Shown: positions 39,656 to 51,713 of the stretch, in pieces
Layout: the number at the start of each line of letters is the position of its first letter
Numbering within the stretch: the stretch's first letter is position 1
Source of the DNA: Ralstonia soli
Lineage (GTDB): Bacteria; Pseudomonadota; Gammaproteobacteria; Burkholderiales; Burkholderiaceae
Reading direction: 5' to 3'
DNA: 64,000 bases
Assembly (NCBI RefSeq): GCF_023955655.1
Contig: NZ_JAMXHT010000003.1
Span: 248,001 to 312,000, forward strand
Translations under genes and position numbers: made by a program
The notes under the pieces: generated by a model
Databases searched by the model: none
What the model was told of the DNA's origin: nothing
What the model saw: only the letters and a program-made list of their open reading frames with translations

Positions 39656-41758
39656 CTAGGCCGGCGTACTGGTGCTGCCGGGCGGGTTCGATTCCGTCGG
39701 GGCGCGCGGCACCAGCAGGCACAGCGGGTCGCGCACAATGCGCCGCAGCACCGCGCCTGTGATGCGCCAACGGTCCAGCCGCGGCAGATTGCGCGAGCGC
39801 ATTGCCATGATGAACGCCAGCGCAAACGACACCAGCACGTTGAGCACACCCATGAGCGCAATGCCCGCCACGGCCAGCCAGAACGGGGCCGTATGCATCA
39901 CGCCGGAACCCAGCACGCCCACCGCCGTGGCCACCGCACCGGTGGACAGCGTGACGTGGCGCACTTCCACATGGGGCCCGAAGAACGAGACGATCTCCGG
40001 CCCCAGCCCCAGCATGAACCCCAGCGACACGTTGGCGACGACGCCCGACAGATTGCGCTTCCAGAAATCGGCAATGCGAAGCGCCCGGCGCTCGCCCACC
40101 ATGAAGCGCAGGCGCCGGTGATAGCTGATCACGTCGTGCACGTGGTGCAGCGCGAACCAGTTGTCGGCCCACCCTGCGGCCAGGCTCGACGCCCACAGCA
40201 GCACCCCCGTGAAGATGGCGTACAGCGGCGTCGGCCCCAGGATGGAGAACGAATCGATGGTCGCCACCGCCTTCTCGGTCGAGATCAGGTGGCTCTGGAA
40301 GACATGCCCGGCCACCCACTGCACCAGAAACGCCACCGGAGCCACCGCCACGAGGTTGCCGGCAATGGCCGCCGCGTTGGAGCGGATCATGGCGACGGTG
40401 TCGTCGACAAAGCGATCCAGCCCCTCGGGGCGGCCCACCTGGTCGAGCCGGTGCGCCAGCGCGGGGGCCGTCATGGCGGGCTGCTTGGTGGCCAGCGTGA
40501 AGTGGGCGAAATGAATCGCCAGAAAGCTTGCCGCGTAATTGAGCGACGCGAAGAACCCTTCGGCCACCCGGCTCATGTGCGCGCCGGTGATGAAGAACTT
40601 GATGTACACCGTGGCCGCCGTGAACAGGCCGCCACCTGCCGCCGCCTTGACCATCGCGCCGTATTCCTTGCCGTCGCGGGTGATGTAGTGCTCGCCGGTT
40701 TCGGCGGAACGCTCGACCACCTTGCGGGCCAGGTCGGCAAACGTGGCGCGGATGAGATAGCCGACGCTGCGGCGGTGCTGGCTGGCGGACACGAGCTCGG
40801 CCGTCAGGTGCACGAAGCGGCGCGAGGCACGTGCATCGGCCCACGCGGTGAGGAGCAGGTCGATGCGGCCGAGCCACGCCTTCATGCGCTCCACCTGGAA
40901 CACGACCTCCACCGACACGCCGTTCTCGTCCAGGTGCTGGTAGACGCTGGCGGTGGCGGCTCGACACTGGTCCAACACCGCGCGCAGGTAATTGAGTTGC
41001 TGCGGGATCTGCTCAGGGCTGGGCAGCGCCCCGTCCGGGCGCTCCAGGAAGATGGCGTTGGCGGCATCGGCCAGCCGGTAGAACGGCAGGTCCGTCACGT
41101 CCACGTGGTCCAGCCGGGTGCGGATGGCGCGCGACAACCCGGTCGCCCGCACCTGGCTCACGAGAATCTGGATGCTGATGCCGAGACTGCGTTCGAGGCG
41201 CGTCTGGGCGGCGGCGTCCTCAGTATCGGCAGTGGCGGCGTCGTTCAGCCCCGTGCGGAACAGAGCGTGCAGGCGCGTGACGAGTTCATCGTCCAGGCCA
41301 TCGACCCAGGCGGCATCGTGCGGGCCGACGAACAGCAGCGCAAACAGCGCGGCCAGTTGCGGCTGGTTGGGCGTGGGCGGCAGGAAGCGGGCCTGCCAGC
41401 GGTCCACCAACTCGCCCCAGAAACCCGAGCGCGACGACAGCCCCGTATCGCACAGCAACGACACCGGGTCGTTGTCTTGCACGATGGAGCGCACCGTTTG
41501 CCCGACACGTTCAGCCAGGGCCGGGTTGTTCTCGAGCACCTGTAGCAGGTAGCGCAGCCGTGCATAGCGCCACGAGGTGGACGTGGCCCCGGCGGGCCGA
41601 TCGGCGCGGCGCAGCCAGTACGCCAGCTCGATCAGCCATTCATTGCGCTCAGCCAGGCTGCGCGTGGGGGCGAACTGCGCCAGGATGGCATCGAGCTGGT
41701 GGCTGGCGTGCCGTGAAGCGCGCCACTTGCGCCACGGGTTGAGCAAAAATTTGAACAT
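39656..41758 (-). CDS. gcr: Gcr family membrane protein (PF10136 'site-specific recombinase')
   Basis: 700 residues. PF10136 is named site-specific recombinase after an early Neisseria report, but the sequence shows no tyrosine or serine recombinase motif; the C-terminal 300 residues have several membrane helices (FLVQWVAGHVFQ, TPLYAIFTGVLLWASSLAAGW, FWLAVAGIALMGVLNVLVSFALAF). The N-terminal half is helical and soluble. Function is effectively unknown. The start MFKFLLNPWRKWR was chosen over an ATG 14 codons upstream. It ends at the repeat block. Confidence 0.85.
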   Translation of the reverse strand: MFKFLLNPWRKWRASRHASHQLDAILAQFAPTRSLAERNEWLIELAYWLRRADRPAGATSTSWRYARLRYLLQVLENNPALAERVGQTVRSIVQDNDPVSLLCDTGLSSRSGFWGELVDRWQARFLPPTPNQPQLAALFALLFVGPHDAAWVDGLDDELVTRLHALFRTGLNDAATADTEDAAAQTRLERSLGISIQILVSQVRATGLSRAIRTRLDHVDVTDLPFYRLADAANAIFLERPDGALPSPEQIPQQLNYLRAVLDQCRAATASVYQHLDENGVSVEVVFQVERMKAWLGRIDLLLTAWADARASRRFVHLTAELVSASQHRRSVGYLIRATFADLARKVVERSAETGEHYITRDGKEYGAMVKAAAGGGLFTAATVYIKFFITGAHMSRVAEGFFASLNYAASFLAIHFAHFTLATKQPAMTAPALAHRLDQVGRPEGLDRFVDDTVAMIRSNAAAIAGNLVAVAPVAFLVQWVAGHVFQSHLISTEKAVATIDSFSILGPTPLYAIFTGVLLWASSLAAGWADNWFALHHVHDVISYHRRLRFMVGERRALRIADFWKRNLSGVVANVSLGFMLGLGPEIVSFFGPHVEVRHVTLSTGAVATAVGVLGSGVMHTAPFWLAVAGIALMGVLNVLVSFALAFIMAMRSRNLPRLDRWRITGAVLRRIVRDPLCLLVPRAPTESNPPGSTSTPA

Positions 41759-41926
41759 CGGACTCCCTTGATGGCGGACACATGCGCCTGACGGCTGCAT
41801 AACGTGCCCGCACCCCTGTCAGGCGACACGCAGCGCCTGAATTTGATCTGAAATTGTGTCAACGGCAACCCGCCGCCTGGCTCGCGCCGTGCGGCAGGCG
41901 TCTGACCACCGAAGCGGCCGCGCGGT

Positions 41927-44032
<2,106 letters not shown>

Positions 44033-44376
44033 GGCGGCGGGTGGGAATGGCAGCGCAAATCGCCAACAAAGTGACTCGTACGCCCCAGACAGATGGGGCC
44101 GACGGCGGCAATTGCAACCAATCGTCTAGTGTAGCGTGCCATCCGGAGGGCCCGCGGCAATCGTTTGGATATCCGGATTGGCGCCCTCTGTAGCGGCTGC
44201 CAGCATGCTTTAGACGCCTGTTCTGCAAGGTTTTTTCGGGCGATTAGAGCCTGTATTCGGTACAATTCGGTCTTGTGCCCGCTTCATGCATTCGGCGTCG
44301 GCAGCCCTGCCGACCGCTTGCGGCGCACCGCCTGCAGCACTCCACCGAATTCCGAACCAACCGATCGAGACATCTC
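44033..44376. other. Divergent uvrB / aminotransferase control region
   Basis: 344 bp without a gene. A TACAAT at 44261-44266 could be the -10 of the aminotransferase promoter, but its -35 is poor. On the minus strand TACACT (44128-44133) is a weak candidate for uvrB. No SOS (LexA) palindrome was recognised. Confidence 0.45.
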
Positions 44377-45573
44377 ATGTCGCTTTTCTCCGCCGTCGAA
44401 CTGGCCCCGCGCGACCCCATCCTGGGCCTGAATGAAGCTTTCAACGCCGATACCCGCAGCACCAAAGTGAATCTGGGCGTGGGCGTGTACTTCACCGACG
44501 AAGGGAAAATCCCCGTGCTGCGCGCCGTGCAGGAAGCCGAAAAGGCCCGCCTGGCCACCATCGCCCCGCGCGGCTACCTGCCGATCGAAGGCATTGCCGC
44601 CTACGACCAGGCCGTGCAGAAGCTGCTGTTCGGCGCAGATTCCCCGCTGATCGCCGAAGGCCGTGTGGTCACGGCGCAAGCCCTGGGCGGCACCGGCGCA
44701 CTGAAGATCGGCGCCGACTTCCTCAAGCGCCTGTACCCGAACGCCAAGGTTGCCATCTCCGATCCGAGCTGGGAAAACCACCGCGCGCTGTTCGAGTCGG
44801 CCGGCTTTGAAGTCGTCAACTACACGTACTACGACGCGCCGTCGCACGGCCTGAACTTCGCCGGCATGCTGGAATCGCTCAACAGCTACGCCCCGAACAC
44901 CATCATCGTGCTGCACGCGTGCTGCCACAACCCGACCGGCGTCGACATGACCGCCGACCAGTGGAAACAGGTCGTTGAAGTGATCAAGGCCAAGAACCTG
45001 ATCCCGTTCCTCGACATGGCCTACCAGGGCTTTGCCGACGGCATCCAGCAAGACGGCCTGGCCGTGCGCCTGTTTGCCGACTCGGGCCTGCCGTTCTTCG
45101 TGTCGAGCTCGTTCTCGAAGTCGTTCTCGCTGTACGGCGAGCGCGTCGGCGCCCTGTCGATCGTGACGACCAGCAAGGACGAAGCCACCCGCGTGATGTC
45201 GCAGGTCAAGCGCGTGATCCGCACGAACTACTCCAACCCGCCCACGCACGGCGGCACGGTGGTCGCCACGGTGCTGAACAGCCCCGAACTGCGCGCCATG
45301 TGGGAGCAGGAACTGGGCGAGATGCGCGACCGCATCAAGTCGATGCGCAACGCGCTGGTCGACAAGCTGGCCGCCAAGGGCGTGAAGACCGACTTCTCGT
45401 TCGTGAAAGCCCAGCGCGGCATGTTCTCGTACTCGGGCCTGACCTCGGCCCAGGTGGATCGCCTGCGTAACGAGCACGGCATCTACGCGGTGTCGACCGG
45501 CCGCATCTGCGTGGCTGCGCTGAACACGCATAACATCGACGCCGTGGTGAACGCCATCGCCGATGTGCTGTAA
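44377..45573 (+). CDS. tyrB: Aromatic/aspartate aminotransferase
   Basis: PLP aminotransferase of the AspC/TyrB class, 398 residues. PLP-binding Lys in SSSFSKSFSLYGERVG, substrate carboxylate Arg in VSTGRICVA, and HNPTGVD. AspC versus TyrB preference cannot be settled from sequence; tyrB is chosen because this type is usually so named in Burkholderiaceae. Start MSLFSAVELAPRDP chosen over a longer frame. An intrinsic terminator follows. Confidence 0.85.
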   Translation: MSLFSAVELAPRDPILGLNEAFNADTRSTKVNLGVGVYFTDEGKIPVLRAVQEAEKARLATIAPRGYLPIEGIAAYDQAVQKLLFGADSPLIAEGRVVTAQALGGTGALKIGADFLKRLYPNAKVAISDPSWENHRALFESAGFEVVNYTYYDAPSHGLNFAGMLESLNSYAPNTIIVLHACCHNPTGVDMTADQWKQVVEVIKAKNLIPFLDMAYQGFADGIQQDGLAVRLFADSGLPFFVSSSFSKSFSLYGERVGALSIVTTSKDEATRVMSQVKRVIRTNYSNPPTHGGTVVATVLNSPELRAMWEQELGEMRDRIKSMRNALVDKLAAKGVKTDFSFVKAQRGMFSYSGLTSAQVDRLRNEHGIYAVSTGRICVAALNTHNIDAVVNAIADVL

Positions 45574-45613
45574 GGTGCGTTGACCGCCACGCCTGCGGGG
45601 CAAATGCAAAAAG

Positions 45614-45637
45614 AAAAGCGGCTTCGGCCGCTTTTTT
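45614..45637 (+). terminator. Intrinsic terminator after the aminotransferase
   Basis: Stem AGCGGC / GCCGCT (45617-45622 and 45627-45632), loop TTCG, then a T-run; preceded by A-rich sequence. Confidence 0.85.
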
Positions 45638-45789
45638 GCTGCATATAAGTAGACTGACACGGGCGCATCATGAAAGCCGCGCCACACTCTATGTACCAAG
45701 AAGTATCAGGGTTTATGCTGCGTCGCAGTACTATGCATCGAGGCGCATAATCAGTTGCGTTGATCCCGTCACTCCGAATCGGTCCAGCC

Positions 45790-47061
45790 ATGCTTTACCA
45801 GCTCCACGAATTCCAGCGCGCCCTGCTCAGCCCCATGACGGCCTGGGCCCAAGCGACCGCCAAGACCTTCACCAACCCCTTGAGCCCGCTGTCCCTCATG
45901 CCCGGCGCACAACGCTACGCCGCTGGCTACGAGTTGCTGTACCGCCTAGGCAAGGAATACGAGAAGCCGGAATTCGGCATCCGTTCCGTCAGGTCCAACG
46001 GCCGCGACATTCCGATCGTCGAACAGACCATCATCGAAAAGCCGTTCTGCCGCCTGATCCGCTTCAAGCGCTACGCTGACGACGCCGAAACCATCAAGCT
46101 GCTCAAGGACGAGCCGGTGGTGCTGGTGTGCGCGCCGCTGTCGGGCCACCACTCCACACTGCTGCGCGACACCGTGCGCACGCTGCTGCAGGATCACAAG
46201 GTGTACGTGACCGACTGGATCGATGCCCGCATGGTGCCGACCAACGAAGGGGCGTTCCACCTGGCGGACTACATCAGCTACATCCGCGAGTTCATCAACC
46301 ACATCGGCGCCGACAAGCTGCACGTGATCTCGGTGTGCCAGCCGACCGTGCCGGTGCTGGCCGCCATCTCGCTGATGGCCTCGGACGGTGAGAAGACGCC
46401 GCGCACCATGACCATGATGGGCGGCCCGATCGACGCGCGTAAGAGCCCGACCGCCGTCAACTCGCTGGCGACCAACAAATCGCACAGCTGGTTCGAGACC
46501 AACGTGATCTACACGGTGCCGGCCAACTATCCGGGCCACGGCCGCAAGGTGTATCCGGGGTTCCTGCAGCATGCCGGCTTCGTCGCCATGAACCCGGACC
46601 GCCATCTGTCGTCGCATTACGACTACTACCTGAACCTGATCGAAGGCGATACGGAAGACGCCGAAGCCCACGTGCGCTTCTACGACGAGTACAACGCCGT
46701 GCTCGACATGGCAGCCGAGTACTACCTTGAGACCATCCGCGACGTGTTCCAGGAATTCCACTTGGCCAACGGCACGTGGGTGATCGATGGCAAGCCGGTG
46801 CGCCCGCAGGACATCAAGGGCACGGCGCTCTTTACCATCGAAGGCGAGCTGGACGACATCTCCGGCAGCGGCCAGACCGAAGCCGCGCACGGCCTGTGCA
46901 CCGGCATCCCGAAGGCGCGCAAACAGCATCTGACGGCACCCAAGTGCGGCCACTACGGCATCTTCTCGGGCCGCCGTTGGCGCGAAGAGGTCTATCCGCA
47001 ACTGCGCGATTTCATCCGCCAGTACGACCAGAACGCGCCGCGTATCAAGGCCGTCGCCTGA
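45790..47061 (+). CDS. phaZ: Intracellular polyhydroxyalkanoate depolymerase
   Basis: Hydrolyses native PHB granules for carbon reuse, 423 residues. The lipase-box-like SVCQPTVP carries the catalytic Cys183, the position used by the Ralstonia eutropha PhaZa1 enzyme; it lacks a signal peptide, as expected for an intracellular enzyme. The start MLYQLHEFQRALLSP was chosen over one 10 codons upstream. Its presence implies PHB storage. Transcription converges with the TetR gene at a bidirectional terminator. Confidence 0.92.
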   Translation: MLYQLHEFQRALLSPMTAWAQATAKTFTNPLSPLSLMPGAQRYAAGYELLYRLGKEYEKPEFGIRSVRSNGRDIPIVEQTIIEKPFCRLIRFKRYADDAETIKLLKDEPVVLVCAPLSGHHSTLLRDTVRTLLQDHKVYVTDWIDARMVPTNEGAFHLADYISYIREFINHIGADKLHVISVCQPTVPVLAAISLMASDGEKTPRTMTMMGGPIDARKSPTAVNSLATNKSHSWFETNVIYTVPANYPGHGRKVYPGFLQHAGFVAMNPDRHLSSHYDYYLNLIEGDTEDAEAHVRFYDEYNAVLDMAAEYYLETIRDVFQEFHLANGTWVIDGKPVRPQDIKGTALFTIEGELDDISGSGQTEAAHGLCTGIPKARKQHLTAPKCGHYGIFSGRRWREEVYPQLRDFIRQYDQNAPRIKAVA

Positions 47062-47078
47062 TCGATTAGGCCCCAAAG

Positions 47079-47107
47079 AAAAAGCCTCGCAATCGCGAGG
47101 CTTTTTT
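47079..47107. terminator. Bidirectional terminator between phaZ and the TetR gene
   Basis: Stem GCCTCGC / GCGAGGC (47084-47090 and 47095-47101), loop AATC, A-run left and T-run right. Confidence 0.87.
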
Positions 47108-47128
47108 GTTTGCCGACGCACTGACCGG

Positions 47129-47824
47129 TCAATCCTTGGGTCGCTCCAGATACGCCAGCAGCATCTTGATATGCAACTGCGCGAAGGCCTCGTGCTCATC
47201 GGCCGAAGCAATGTCGCGGCCGACCACCGCGCTGATCGTGTAGCGGTTGGACAGCACGTAGTAACCCAGCGCCGAGATCGTCAGGTACAGGCGCGACACA
47301 TCAATGTCGTTACGGAAGATGCCGGCGTGCTGACCGCGCTCCACTACGCCGCGCAGTACGTCGATGACAGGGTTGACCAGCTCGCCCAGGTGCGGCGACG
47401 TCTTCAAATGCCGTGCCTCGTGGAGGTTCTCACTGTTGAGCAGGCGGATGAACTCGGGGTTCTCGTAATAGAAATCCCAGACAAAGCGCGCGAGCTGGAT
47501 GACCGCCTCGCGCGGGTCAGACGATTCGATCTGCACCTGCTCTTCCGCCTCTTTAAAGCGGAAGTACATGTGCTCGAGCACGGTCAGGAAGAGCTTTTCC
47601 TTGCTGCCGTAGTAGTAGTACAGCATGCGCTCGTTGGTTTCGGCGCGGCGGGCGATGGCGTCGACGCGGGCCCCGGCAAAGCCCCCTCGCGAGAACTCTT
47701 CGATGGCGGCGGCGAGAATGCGCCGGCGCGTGCCGGCGGGGTCGCGGCGCACGCGAGGTGCGGCGAAGTCGCCTTGGGGCTCAGCCTCGATGTCATCAGG
47801 CGGCGCGGCTGGGTGAGACGGCAT
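47129..47824 (-). CDS. TetR-family transcriptional regulator
   Basis: 231 residues with an N-terminal TetR helix-turn-helix at about 30-78 (RRRILAAAIEEFSRGGFAGARVDAIARRAETNERMLYYYYGSKEKLF) after a 25-residue Pro/Glu-rich lead, and a C-terminal ligand-binding domain. The ligand and targets are unknown. It stands alone, converging on phaZ and divergent from the rsxB-like gene; with 140 bp to that gene, control of it is possible but unproven. Confidence 0.88.
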   Translation of the reverse strand: MPSHPAAPPDDIEAEPQGDFAAPRVRRDPAGTRRRILAAAIEEFSRGGFAGARVDAIARRAETNERMLYYYYGSKEKLFLTVLEHMYFRFKEAEEQVQIESSDPREAVIQLARFVWDFYYENPEFIRLLNSENLHEARHLKTSPHLGELVNPVIDVLRGVVERGQHAGIFRNDIDVSRLYLTISALGYYVLSNRYTISAVVGRDIASADEHEAFAQLHIKMLLAYLERPKD

Positions 47825-47964
47825 GGCACGTCGGTCCGTTTAGAACCCGGCGATTATGTCATAGGGCTAAGCAAGGCCCGCCGCATGCATTGTCAGGGCA
47901 TGCACGTCTTGCGTGGCAGCCAAATCGGCGATAATGGCAGGCTATTCAAACGACAAGTCCCATC

Positions 47965-48783
47965 GTGGTTTCCTTGGCCCGGTCTTTGGCTGACCAGCTC
48001 GAACATCTCCTGCCGCAAACGCAATGCACCAAGTGCGGCTACAACGGCTGCCGCCCGTACGCTGAAGCCATGGCCAGCGGGGAGGCGCTGCCCAACCGCT
48101 GCCCGCCGGGCGGTGCGGAAGGTATCCGTCGCCTGTCCGACGCGCTTGGCCGCACGGGTGAATTGCTGCCGCTGGACCCCGCCAACGGCATCGAACAACC
48201 ACGCGCCGTGGCCGTCATCGACCCGGAACGCTGCATCGGCTGCACGCTGTGCATCCAGGCGTGCCCGGTCGACGCCATCGTCGGCGCGCCCAAAGCGATG
48301 CACACGGTGCTCGAAGACTGGTGTACCGGCTGCGACCTCTGCGTGCCGCCCTGCCCAGTCGACTGCATCGACATGGTCCCCGTCACCGGAGACCGCACGG
48401 GCTGGGATGCCTGGAGCCAGGAGCAGGCCGACGTCGCACGCGACCGCTATGTCTTCCGCAACGTACGCCTCAAGCGCGAACAGGCGGAGAACGAAGCGCG
48501 GCTGGCCGCCAAGGCCGCCGCCAAGCTTGCCGCCGTGAGCGCAGAACAACCCGCGGATGACGCCGAACTCGCCGCGCAGGCACGCAAGAAGGCGATCATC
48601 CAGGCCGCCATCGAGCGCGCGCGCCAGAAGCAGGCGGAGATGGCTGCGCGCGGACAAGGTCCACGCAACGTGACCGACGTGTCAGCGGATGTTCAGGCCC
48701 AGATCGATGAGGCCGAGGCCCGCCGCAAGCGCATCGCTCACCAGGTCGAACGCAGCGCCAAGCCCGACGCAGACCAATCCTGA
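47965..48783 (+). CDS. rsxB: RnfB/RsxB-like ferredoxin-type electron transport protein
   Basis: 272 residues: an N-terminal Fe-S domain ([19 protein letters not shown]...NRCPPGG), then a 2x[4Fe-4S] ferredoxin domain ([15 protein letters not shown] and [15 protein letters not shown] at about 92-137), then an Ala/Lys/Glu-rich tail. There is no N-terminal membrane helix as in full RnfB, and no other rnf/rsx genes beside it. The start is GTG 47965, with no strong SD visible. Partner may be Nth, next door, as in many betaproteobacteria where a Fe-S protein precedes nth. Confidence 0.85.
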   Translation: MVSLARSLADQLEHLLPQTQCTKCGYNGCRPYAEAMASGEALPNRCPPGGAEGIRRLSDALGRTGELLPLDPANGIEQPRAVAVIDPERCIGCTLCIQACPVDAIVGAPKAMHTVLEDWCTGCDLCVPPCPVDCIDMVPVTGDRTGWDAWSQEQADVARDRYVFRNVRLKREQAENEARLAAKAAAKLAAVSAEQPADDAELAAQARKKAIIQAAIERARQKQAEMAARGQGPRNVTDVSADVQAQIDEAEARRKRIAHQVERSAKPDADQS

Positions 48784-48796
48784 TCCCTGCCTGACG

Positions 48797-49441
48797 ATGA
48801 ATCCCGCCAAGCGCTACGCCATCTTCGAGACCCTGCGCGAGAACAACCCGACGCCGACCACCGAGCTGGAATACACGACGCCGTTCGAACTGCTGATTGC
48901 GGTGTTGCTCTCTGCACAGGCCACCGATGTGGGCGTGAACAAGGCGACGCGCAAGCTGTTTCCGGTGGCCAATACGCCGGCCAAGATGCTGGCGCTCGGT
49001 GAGGAAGGCATCACCGAATACATCAAGACCATCGGGCTGTACCGCACCAAGTGCAAGCACATCCTGCAGACGTGCCGCATCCTGCTCGATCAGTACGGCG
49101 GTGAGGTGCCGCGTGACCGCGATGCGCTGGAAGGCCTGCCCGGCGTGGGCCGCAAAACGGCCAATGTGGTGATGAACACGGCCTTCGGCGAGCCGACCAT
49201 TGCGGTGGATACGCACATCTTCCGCGTGGCCAACCGCACCGGGCTGGCGCCGGGCAAGAACGTGCTGGAAGTCGAATTGAAGCTGCTGAAGGTGGTGCCC
49301 GAGGAATTCCGCCAGGATGCGCACCACTGGCTGATCTTGCACGGGCGCTACGTGTGCAAGGCGCGCAAACCCGAATGCTGGCACTGCGCCATCGAGCCGC
49401 TGTGCGAATTCAAGCCGAAAACGCCGGCGCCGAAGGAATAA
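48797..49441 (+). CDS. nth: Endonuclease III (DNA glycosylase/AP lyase)
   Basis: Excises oxidised pyrimidines, 214 residues. Helix-hairpin-helix with catalytic Lys in LPGVGRKTAN and Asp in AVDTHIFR, and the C-terminal [4Fe-4S] ligands Cys-x6-Cys-x2-Cys-x5-Cys (CKARKPECWHCAIEPLC). Start MNPAKRYAIFETL chosen over a longer frame. 13 bp after the rsxB-like gene. Confidence 0.96.
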   Translation: MNPAKRYAIFETLRENNPTPTTELEYTTPFELLIAVLLSAQATDVGVNKATRKLFPVANTPAKMLALGEEGITEYIKTIGLYRTKCKHILQTCRILLDQYGGEVPRDRDALEGLPGVGRKTANVVMNTAFGEPTIAVDTHIFRVANRTGLAPGKNVLEVELKLLKVVPEEFRQDAHHWLILHGRYVCKARKPECWHCAIEPLCEFKPKTPAPKE

Positions 49442-49442
49442 A

Positions 49443-49483
49443 AAAACGGGGACCGCAGTGTCTTGTGCGAGTCCCCGTTTTTC
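49443..49483. terminator. Terminator between nth and the nitroreductase gene
   Basis: Stem AAAACGGGGAC / GTCCCCGTTTT (49443-49453 and 49471-49481) with a 17-nt loop; T-run on the right and A-run on the left make it usable from both sides. Confidence 0.75.
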
Positions 49484-49504
49484 TTTGCGCAGCGCGCAGA
49501 CCCA

Positions 49505-50092
49505 TCAGAGGATCTTGCAGGCCTCTTCGAACGACAGGCGCGGGTTGCGCGGGTGCAGCTTCTCCGCATCGCCGTAGCCGATGTTCATGATGAAGTTGAC
49601 CTTCCACTGGCCATCGGGGAAAAACGTCTGGTTGACCTTGTCGGCGTCGAAGCCGGCCATCGGGCCGCAGTCCAGGCCGAGAGCACGCGCGGCGAGCACG
49701 AGGTAGCCGCCTTGCAGCGAGCCGTTCATCAGTGCGGCGGCGTTGATCTTGGCCTGGTCGCCGGCGTACCACGAACGTGCATCGGTATGCGGGAACAGCT
49801 TGGGCAGTTGCTCGTGGAATTGCGTGTCGTACGCGACGATCACGGCCACGGGGGCTTGGCGAGTCTTCTCCTGATTACCGGCCGACATGCACGGAATCAG
49901 GCGTTCCTTGGCGGCGGCGCTCTTGACGAACACGAAGCGGGCCGGGGTGCTGTTGGCGGCGGTCGGGCCGTACTTCACGGTGTCGTACAGCGTGTGCAGC
50001 AGTTCATCGTCGACCGGCTTGTCCAGCCACACGTTGTGGGTGCGGGCTGCGTGGAACAGTTGGTCCAGCACGGACGGTTCAAGCATGGGCAT
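49505..50092 (-). CDS. Nitroreductase family protein (RutE/HadB-like)
   Basis: FMN-dependent NADH/NADPH reductase, 195 residues. Family segments include [33 protein letters not shown], and [14 protein letters not shown]. The length and sequence fit the RutE (malonic semialdehyde reductase)/HadB group, but no rut genes are adjacent, so activity is not assigned. Start [13 protein letters not shown] chosen. Confidence 0.88.
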   Translation of the reverse strand: MPMLEPSVLDQLFHAARTHNVWLDKPVDDELLHTLYDTVKYGPTAANSTPARFVFVKSAAAKERLIPCMSAGNQEKTRQAPVAVIVAYDTQFHEQLPKLFPHTDARSWYAGDQAKINAAALMNGSLQGGYLVLAARALGLDCGPMAGFDADKVNQTFFPDGQWKVNFIMNIGYGDAEKLHPRNPRLSFEEACKIL

Positions 50093-50162
50093 TGCAGGGC
50101 GCTCCGAGAAATAGGTTGAGGAGCGCATTGTAATGGCGGCCCGCCTTCGCGTCAGGCGACGC

Positions 50163-51098
50163 TCAGGCCATATCGTCTGGCTGGTGCCCCGCGGGCCGTG
50201 CATCGGCACGCGTCAGCCACAGCACGCCAGCCAGGATCAGCACGCCGCCGGTCATCTGCATCGGCGCGATCGATTCGCCCAGCAACAGCGCGGCCAACAG
50301 TACCGTGACCACGGGCTCCAGCGTAGACAGCATCGACGCCTGCGCCGCCCCTAGCTTCTGCAGGCCGGCAAAGAACGTGAGGATGGCCACCACGGTGGAG
50401 AGCCCCGCAATCGCCAGTGCTGCCGCCCAGCCCCCAAAGGTGCCTGGCAATTGCGCCGGCACGCCGGCCAGTGCCATGCCGGTGTACACCACCGCCGCCG
50501 CGGTGCAGATGATCGTCGTGCAAGCCAGCGGGTCCACTCCGCGTGTCACGCGTGCACCTACGGTGATGTAGACCGAGTAGATCGCCGCCGAAGCCACGCC
50601 CAGCGCAATGCCGAGCATGCTGCCGCCGGCCAGTCCCGCACCGCCCACCGTCAGCCCCGCCCCGACCGAACACAGTACGAGCGCAATGATGGCGGTCGTG
50701 ATCAGCCGTTCGCGCAGGAAGATCGCGGCCAGCACCGTCACGAACATCGGATACAGATACAGCAGCAGCGCCACAAGGCTGGCCGGTGCGTAGTTCAACG
50801 CCGTGAAGAACGCGAACGACTGCCCCGCATAGCCGATGCCGCCCATCGCCGCCAACCCGGCCACGCGGGACCACGGCGGCATGCCGATGCGCCGCGCGCG
50901 CATCACCACCATCAGCGCCGCGGCCGCGAGTACGAAACGCACCGCCAACAGCCCCACCGCGTTGGCCCCGCTGGCGTAGGCGTAGTGCGTGAAGATGGCC
51001 ATCGCCCCGAATGACGCGGCGGAGATGGCGATCAGCAGCACGCCGAGCAGCTTGTCGGCAGCGCGCGCAGCGAGGGTGGAATCGGTGGCTTGTCTCAT
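50163..51098 (-). CDS. EamA/DMT superfamily transporter
   Basis: Inner-membrane drug/metabolite exporter-type protein, 311 residues with ten hydrophobic segments as two EamA repeats (first from [18 protein letters not shown], second from [18 protein letters not shown]). The substrate is unknown. The start [16 protein letters not shown] was chosen over an upstream frame that lies across the promoter region. 70 bp separate its stop codon at 50163 from the start of the nitroreductase gene downstream on the same strand, so cotranscription is possible. Confidence 0.88.
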   Translation of the reverse strand: MRQATDSTLAARAADKLLGVLLIAISAASFGAMAIFTHYAYASGANAVGLLAVRFVLAAAALMVVMRARRIGMPPWSRVAGLAAMGGIGYAGQSFAFFTALNYAPASLVALLLYLYPMFVTVLAAIFLRERLITTAIIALVLCSVGAGLTVGGAGLAGGSMLGIALGVASAAIYSVYITVGARVTRGVDPLACTTIICTAAAVVYTGMALAGVPAQLPGTFGGWAAALAIAGLSTVVAILTFFAGLQKLGAAQASMLSTLEPVVTVLLAALLLGESIAPMQMTGGVLILAGVLWLTRADARPAGHQPDDMA

Positions 51099-51212
51099 GG
51101 CATGCGGCGTTTCTGTTCGATCGCCGTCTGGGGTGCGGGGGCGCCATTGTAACGTCGGCGTCGCCTGCGCTCGCGGGCAGGCATCCGGGCGCGCCGGTAC
51201 AATGCCGGGATC

Positions 51213-51647
51213 ATGTTCAATCCCTCCCGCGACGAAGTCCGCCAATTCTTTTGCGGCGCCTGGCGCAAGCACCGCCAGGCCGAAATCCTCACGCCGCTCG
51301 AAGCCATGGCGGTCGACTGGATGCAGCAGCATCCCGAATACCACGACACGCTGGAAGCCGGCGAAGAGGCCCTCGCCCGCGACTACACGCCCGAAAGCGG
51401 CCAGAGCAACCCGTTCCTGCACCTGTCGATGCACCTGTCGATCAGCGAGCAGGTGTCGGTGGACCAGCCGCGCGGCATCCGCGCCGCGTATGAGGCTTTG
51501 GCCCAGCGGCTGGACTCGCCGCACGAGGCGCAGCATCAGGTGATGGAATGTCTCGGCCAGATGCTGTGGACGGCCCAGCGCACCGGCCTGCCGCCCGATG
51601 GCGAGGCGTACATCGAATGCGTGCGCAAGCGCGCCACGGCCCGCTGA
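51213..51647 (+). CDS. DUF1841 family protein
   Basis: 144 residues matching the DUF1841 betaproteobacterial family: MFNPSRDEVRQFFCGAWRKHRQ and NPFLHLSMHLSISEQVSVDQPRGI. No catalytic motif is evident; the His/Ser-rich LHLSMHLS may bind something. Function unknown. Followed by a terminator. Confidence 0.85.
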   Translation: MFNPSRDEVRQFFCGAWRKHRQAEILTPLEAMAVDWMQQHPEYHDTLEAGEEALARDYTPESGQSNPFLHLSMHLSISEQVSVDQPRGIRAAYEALAQRLDSPHEAQHQVMECLGQMLWTAQRTGLPPDGEAYIECVRKRATAR

Positions 51648-51670
51648 AGCGGGGAACTAAAGTCAAAAAA

Positions 51671-51698
51671 AACCGCTCCGAAGAGCGGTTTTTCTTTA
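51671..51698. terminator. Bidirectional terminator between the DUF1841 gene and the cytochrome c genes
   Basis: Stem AACCGCTC / GAGCGGTT (51671-51678 and 51683-51690), loop CGAA, then TTTCTTT; A-run on the left serves the minus strand. Confidence 0.87.
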
Positions 51699-51713
51699 CC
51701 TGCAGAGACCCGA

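Noticed and set aside
38933-41545. 870-codon plus-strand frame running from rbsK through the repeat block and across gcr
   Set aside because: It overlaps rbsK and is antisense to gcr. It is kept open by GC bias and the 21-bp repeat period; no domain is recognised.
39656-41758. Site-specific recombinase activity for the Gcr protein
   Set aside because: The family name is historical. I see membrane helices and no tyrosine or serine recombinase signature, so mobile-element status was not assigned.
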